Part shown: piece by piece, positions 15,079 to 16,658 of the stretch | Numbering within the stretch: position 1 is the first letter of the stretch | Layout: the number at the start of each line of letters is the position of its first letter | Assembly: GCA_019314185.1 (NCBI GenBank) | Contig: JAFCZU010000022.1 | Coordinates: 1 to 16,658, forward strand | Direction: 5' to 3' | DNA length: 16,658 nt | DNA from: Deltaproteobacteria bacterium | Lineage (GTDB): Bacteria > Desulfobacterota > Desulfobacteria > Desulfobacterales > ETH-SRB1 | Program-made: the position numbers and the translations under genes | Notes under the pieces: model-generated | What the model was told of the DNA's origin: nothing | Database searches by the model: none | The model's input: the letters and a program-made list of their open reading frames with translations, nothing else

Positions 15079-15102
15079 CTGGAACAGATTTCCCTTGTTC
15101 AG
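15079..15102. repeat. Bulged hairpin in the gap between the FemAB-like and flippase genes
   Basis: CTGGAACA and TGTTCAG form a 7-bp stem with one bulged G around a 9-nt loop. It is in the 195-nt gap downstream of the FemAB-like gene and upstream of the flippase. A shorter inverted repeat (AAGCC...GGCTT) follows at about 15103-15121. No U tract is present on the transcribed strand, so a terminator role is uncertain. Confidence 0.3.
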
Positions 15103-15160
15103 AAGCCTTGAATTAGGGCTTAACAAAATTATCAAATACTTCCGCTAATACGCTTATAAT

Positions 15161-16201
15161 TCACATTTTTTTTAATAACCACGCTGCAAGTTTTGACTGT
15201 ATACCTACATTTTCCAACGTCCACGTTATACATCGTATCTGCTTAGATCCATAGGAAGATTTAAAAAAGTACAAGCCATGAGCCGGATGTCCCTTTAAGT
15301 TTGAATTCGCAGGAACTCCTCCCAAATTAAGAATCTTATATCCATCATTTCGTAAACGGCGCATCATCTCCCAAACAAGAAATTGCGACGCCCCGATTTG
15401 AAATCCCTCAGGTGAAGAACCGGCCCTAGTATAGTATGCAGAACAAGTATCACAGTGCAAGAAAACCCCGGCAATGGGGTCGTCAGTCATAGTGGCAAAA
15501 AAAAGACGCCCATAACCTGGCTTCAGATATTGGTTTACTACATAAGAAATGTATTGATCCGAACCAATATCATAGTCTTCCCCTCGCTGCCGTCGTCTGT
15601 CGCGGGACGATGTCTGAAGTCGAATCAAATTTCGCAGCCCATTTTCTGTATTGTCCTCGAACACCACCAATTCCTTTTTTTTTGTGAGCTTTTTGAGATT
15701 GCGTTTACGCATATGATGCATTGCATCTATAAGTTCATCATCTGTTCTATCCAATTGTATCAGAAACTCTATTCGGTGGTGTGGTATCATGCCAAGCGTG
15801 TCTAAGCCTGTTGAGCTTATGAGGGCATCCTCTGATCCGAATTTAACTGCCGTTACATGAAGCTTTTTGCCAAATTGCACAATACGACTTGAAAAGTCAT
15901 TCAAGATATCTTTGGCCCCATTTATTACAATTGGGTGAGTTCGGAATTCGAGGTTGCGAAAAAGCACGCGAAGAGGAGTGCGGTTCCAGGGACTTGAAAG
16001 AAACCCCAAAGCGATACCTTGACACTTGCCAGATCCGTCAACATAGCGAAAGTACAAAGGTTTTTGGCCCTCTGACGCGGTAATATGGGCAAACGCCGTG
16101 CTGAGATAGAATGACCCACTCAAAGAATGGCGGATTTCCTCCCAGTCTCTTGGGGCAACAGTGGGGCTGACTGCTACAGTATGATCAAATGCTATGGACA
16201 T
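15161..16201 (-). CDS. FemAB-like GNAT acyltransferase of the polysaccharide locus
   Basis: This 346-residue protein is related to FemAB peptidyltransferases and the CelD/BcsL-type GNAT proteins found in exopolysaccharide and exosortase-associated loci. Two GNAT-like halves are visible. The second (about 145-325) carries the basic helix HMRKRNLKKLTKKKEL (163-178), GYGRLFFATMTDDPIAGVFL (229-248), a YYTRAGSS segment (256-263), and the conserved GLYFFKSSYGS (309-319) near the acyl-donor site. The family transfers aminoacyl or acyl groups; the substrate here is unknown, and acylation of a repeat-unit sugar is a reasonable guess. There is no signal peptide or membrane span. GAGG 6 nt upstream supports the ATG at 16201. 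The 5' leader holds several inverted repeats. Confidence 0.8.
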   Translation of the reverse strand: MSIAFDHTVAVSPTVAPRDWEEIRHSLSGSFYLSTAFAHITASEGQKPLYFRYVDGSGKCQGIALGFLSSPWNRTPLRVLFRNLEFRTHPIVINGAKDILNDFSSRIVQFGKKLHVTAVKFGSEDALISSTGLDTLGMIPHHRIEFLIQLDRTDDELIDAMHHMRKRNLKKLTKKKELVVFEDNTENGLRNLIRLQTSSRDRRRQRGEDYDIGSDQYISYVVNQYLKPGYGRLFFATMTDDPIAGVFLHCDTCSAYYTRAGSSPEGFQIGASQFLVWEMMRRLRNDGYKILNLGGVPANSNLKGHPAHGLYFFKSSYGSKQIRCITWTLENVGIQSKLAAWLLKKM

Positions 16202-16216
16202 ATTACACCTCTATTC

Positions 16217-16231
16217 GAGAACGATGTTCTC
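16217..16231 (-). promoter_or_regulatory. Perfect hairpin just upstream of the FemAB-like ribosome site
   Basis: GAGAAC-ATC-GTTCTC (minus strand) forms a perfect 6-bp stem with a 3-nt loop, only a few bases 5' of the AGAGGTG ribosome site. It could act as an operator dyad or modulate translation initiation. Confidence 0.35.
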
Positions 16232-16270
16232 AGCCAATGTTGGATAGCATACGACAGGCCACCATTGTTG

Positions 16271-16287
16271 CATGTCTGCTTGACATG
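16271..16287 (-). promoter_or_regulatory. Perfect inverted repeat in the FemAB-like leader
   Basis: CATGTC and GACATG flank a 5-nt spacer, giving a perfect 6-bp dyad in the 113-nt leader between the rhodanese-like gene and the FemAB-like gene. The size suits a transcription-factor half-site pair or a small RNA hairpin. No regulator is identifiable in the window. Confidence 0.3.
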
Positions 16288-16307
16288 ATGACAGCATAAA
16301 TCCAAAT

Positions 16308-16322
16308 GCAGGTCTTACCTGC
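16308..16322 (-). terminator. Hairpin at the end of the rhodanese-like gene
   Basis: GCAGGT-AAG-ACCTGC on the minus strand is a perfect 6-bp stem overlapping the final TAA (16315-16317), followed by ATTTGGATTT. The tail is only partly T-rich, so it is a weak intrinsic terminator candidate for the rhodanese-like gene. Confidence 0.35.
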
Positions 16323-16658
16323 CACTCCTTGGAACTCCATGCTTATTCATTTTGACTCGCGGGAAAACGTACTTCATTGAATAGATACCACTGTATATGG
16401 CCATTATATTCCGCACGCCTTTCTTCATCCACTTAACAGCCACCTGACTGCTGGCCTGCTCGGCGCCTCATTTACAGAATAGGAGAATCATTTTGGTCTT
16501 GCTTAGTTTCTTCATCTTCCTGATGATAGATGGATTCATAGACTGGCCACTCCGTATGTAAAATGGCCCCAATATTCCGCAATCGATTACTTCGTCCCCC
16601 AACCCGACGACAATAGCGCGACCTGTTTTATATAGGTTTAGGGCATCCTCGGCAGAAA
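16315..16658 (-). CDS. Rhodanese-like protein with in-frame TGA (selenoprotein candidate or pseudogene; partial)
   Basis: The frame entering from the right edge reads SAEDALNLYKTGRAIVVGLG, then an LLFCK segment and a TGA at 16468-16470. It continues without a shift as GAEQASSQVAVKWMKKG, VRNIMAIYSGI and ends at TAA 16315. This is a rhodanese (sulfurtransferase) domain: beta strand, the Cys loop, then the helix and the N-[IV]-x-[AV]-L-x-G-G-like strand. From memory, one subgroup has C-x-C-P-N-E at the active loop; aligned to it, the TGA falls on the second Cys. Either selenocysteine is inserted (C-x-U) or a TGC/TGT codon mutated to a stop. The usual Asp-x-Arg of the first strand is replaced (VGLGDE), which favours decay or altered function. 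The N-terminus is outside the window. Confidence 0.55.
16437..16458 (-). promoter_or_regulatory. Stem-loop downstream of the in-frame TGA (SECIS candidate)
   Basis: Nine bases after the TGA, CAG-[G]-CCA pairs with TGGCTG (6 bp with one bulged G) around a 9-nt loop GCAGTCAGG. Bacterial SECIS elements lie immediately 3' of the UGA, with a bulged stem and a G-containing apical loop, so placement and size fit. The sequence does not match the E. coli loop closely, and a stem this short arises often by chance. Confidence 0.25.

Noticed and set aside
16468..16658. A complete C-terminus ending at the TGA
   Set aside because: Homology continues in the same frame for 50 codons after the TGA, so treating the TGA as the natural end would cut the rhodanese domain at its active loop.

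Overview
The window is a stretch of a bacterial cell-surface polysaccharide locus (exopolysaccharide or O-antigen type). Every gene I can support lies on the minus strand, so transcription runs from the right edge (about 16.6 kb) to the left edge (base 1). The organism is probably a Gram-negative, mid-GC environmental bacterium. A Desulfobacterota-like host is my best guess, from the mix of O-antigen-ligase-type, FemAB-type and asparagine-synthetase-type genes seen in exosortase-associated polysaccharide loci, the F420-dehydrogenase-type gene relic, and an intergenic repeat of a style I associate with that group. This is inference; there is no rRNA or other marker gene. No exosortase gene is in the window.

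Layout in transcription order. At the right edge is the 3' part of a rhodanese-like gene, interrupted by an in-frame TGA exactly where related proteins appear to carry a cysteine, followed by a leader rich in inverted repeats. Then come a FemAB-like acyltransferase (15161-16201), a Wzx-type flippase (13457-14965), a SAM methyltransferase (12350-13213), a frameshifted and truncated FrhB-type iron-sulfur gene (11777-12135), a membrane-anchored GH88/GH105-like protein (10551-11765) and a polysaccharide pyruvyl transferase (9216-10436). Next is a tight ATGA-overlapping trio: a GT2 glycosyltransferase, a QW-repeat alpha/alpha-toroid protein and a GT4 glycosyltransferase. After a short repeat-filled gap come another GT4 enzyme with a sulfotransferase relic overlapping its end, a membrane-anchored transglutaminase-like protein, an O-antigen ligase/polymerase (Wzy_C type) and, at the left edge, the N-terminal 363 codons of an asparagine-synthetase-like protein whose glutaminase site is destroyed.

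How the genes fit together (inference). Three glycosyltransferases build a lipid-linked repeat unit. The methyltransferase, pyruvyl transferase, FemAB-like protein and possibly the asparagine-synthetase-like protein decorate it. The flippase moves it across the membrane, and the O-antigen ligase family protein polymerises it or transfers it. Two six-hairpin proteins and a transglutaminase-like protein are non-standard additions with no obvious assigned step. Two relics (sulfotransferase and FrhB family) show that the decoration repertoire has been changing by gene loss.

The most interesting points are the possible selenocysteine codon in the rhodanese-like gene, the Cys-to-Gly and Asn-to-Asp changes in the amidotransferase domain, the regular 56-residue QW-like repeats, and the two hydrolase/transferase-fold proteins inside a biosynthetic operon. 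I found no tRNA, rRNA, CRISPR array, complete insertion sequence or origin.
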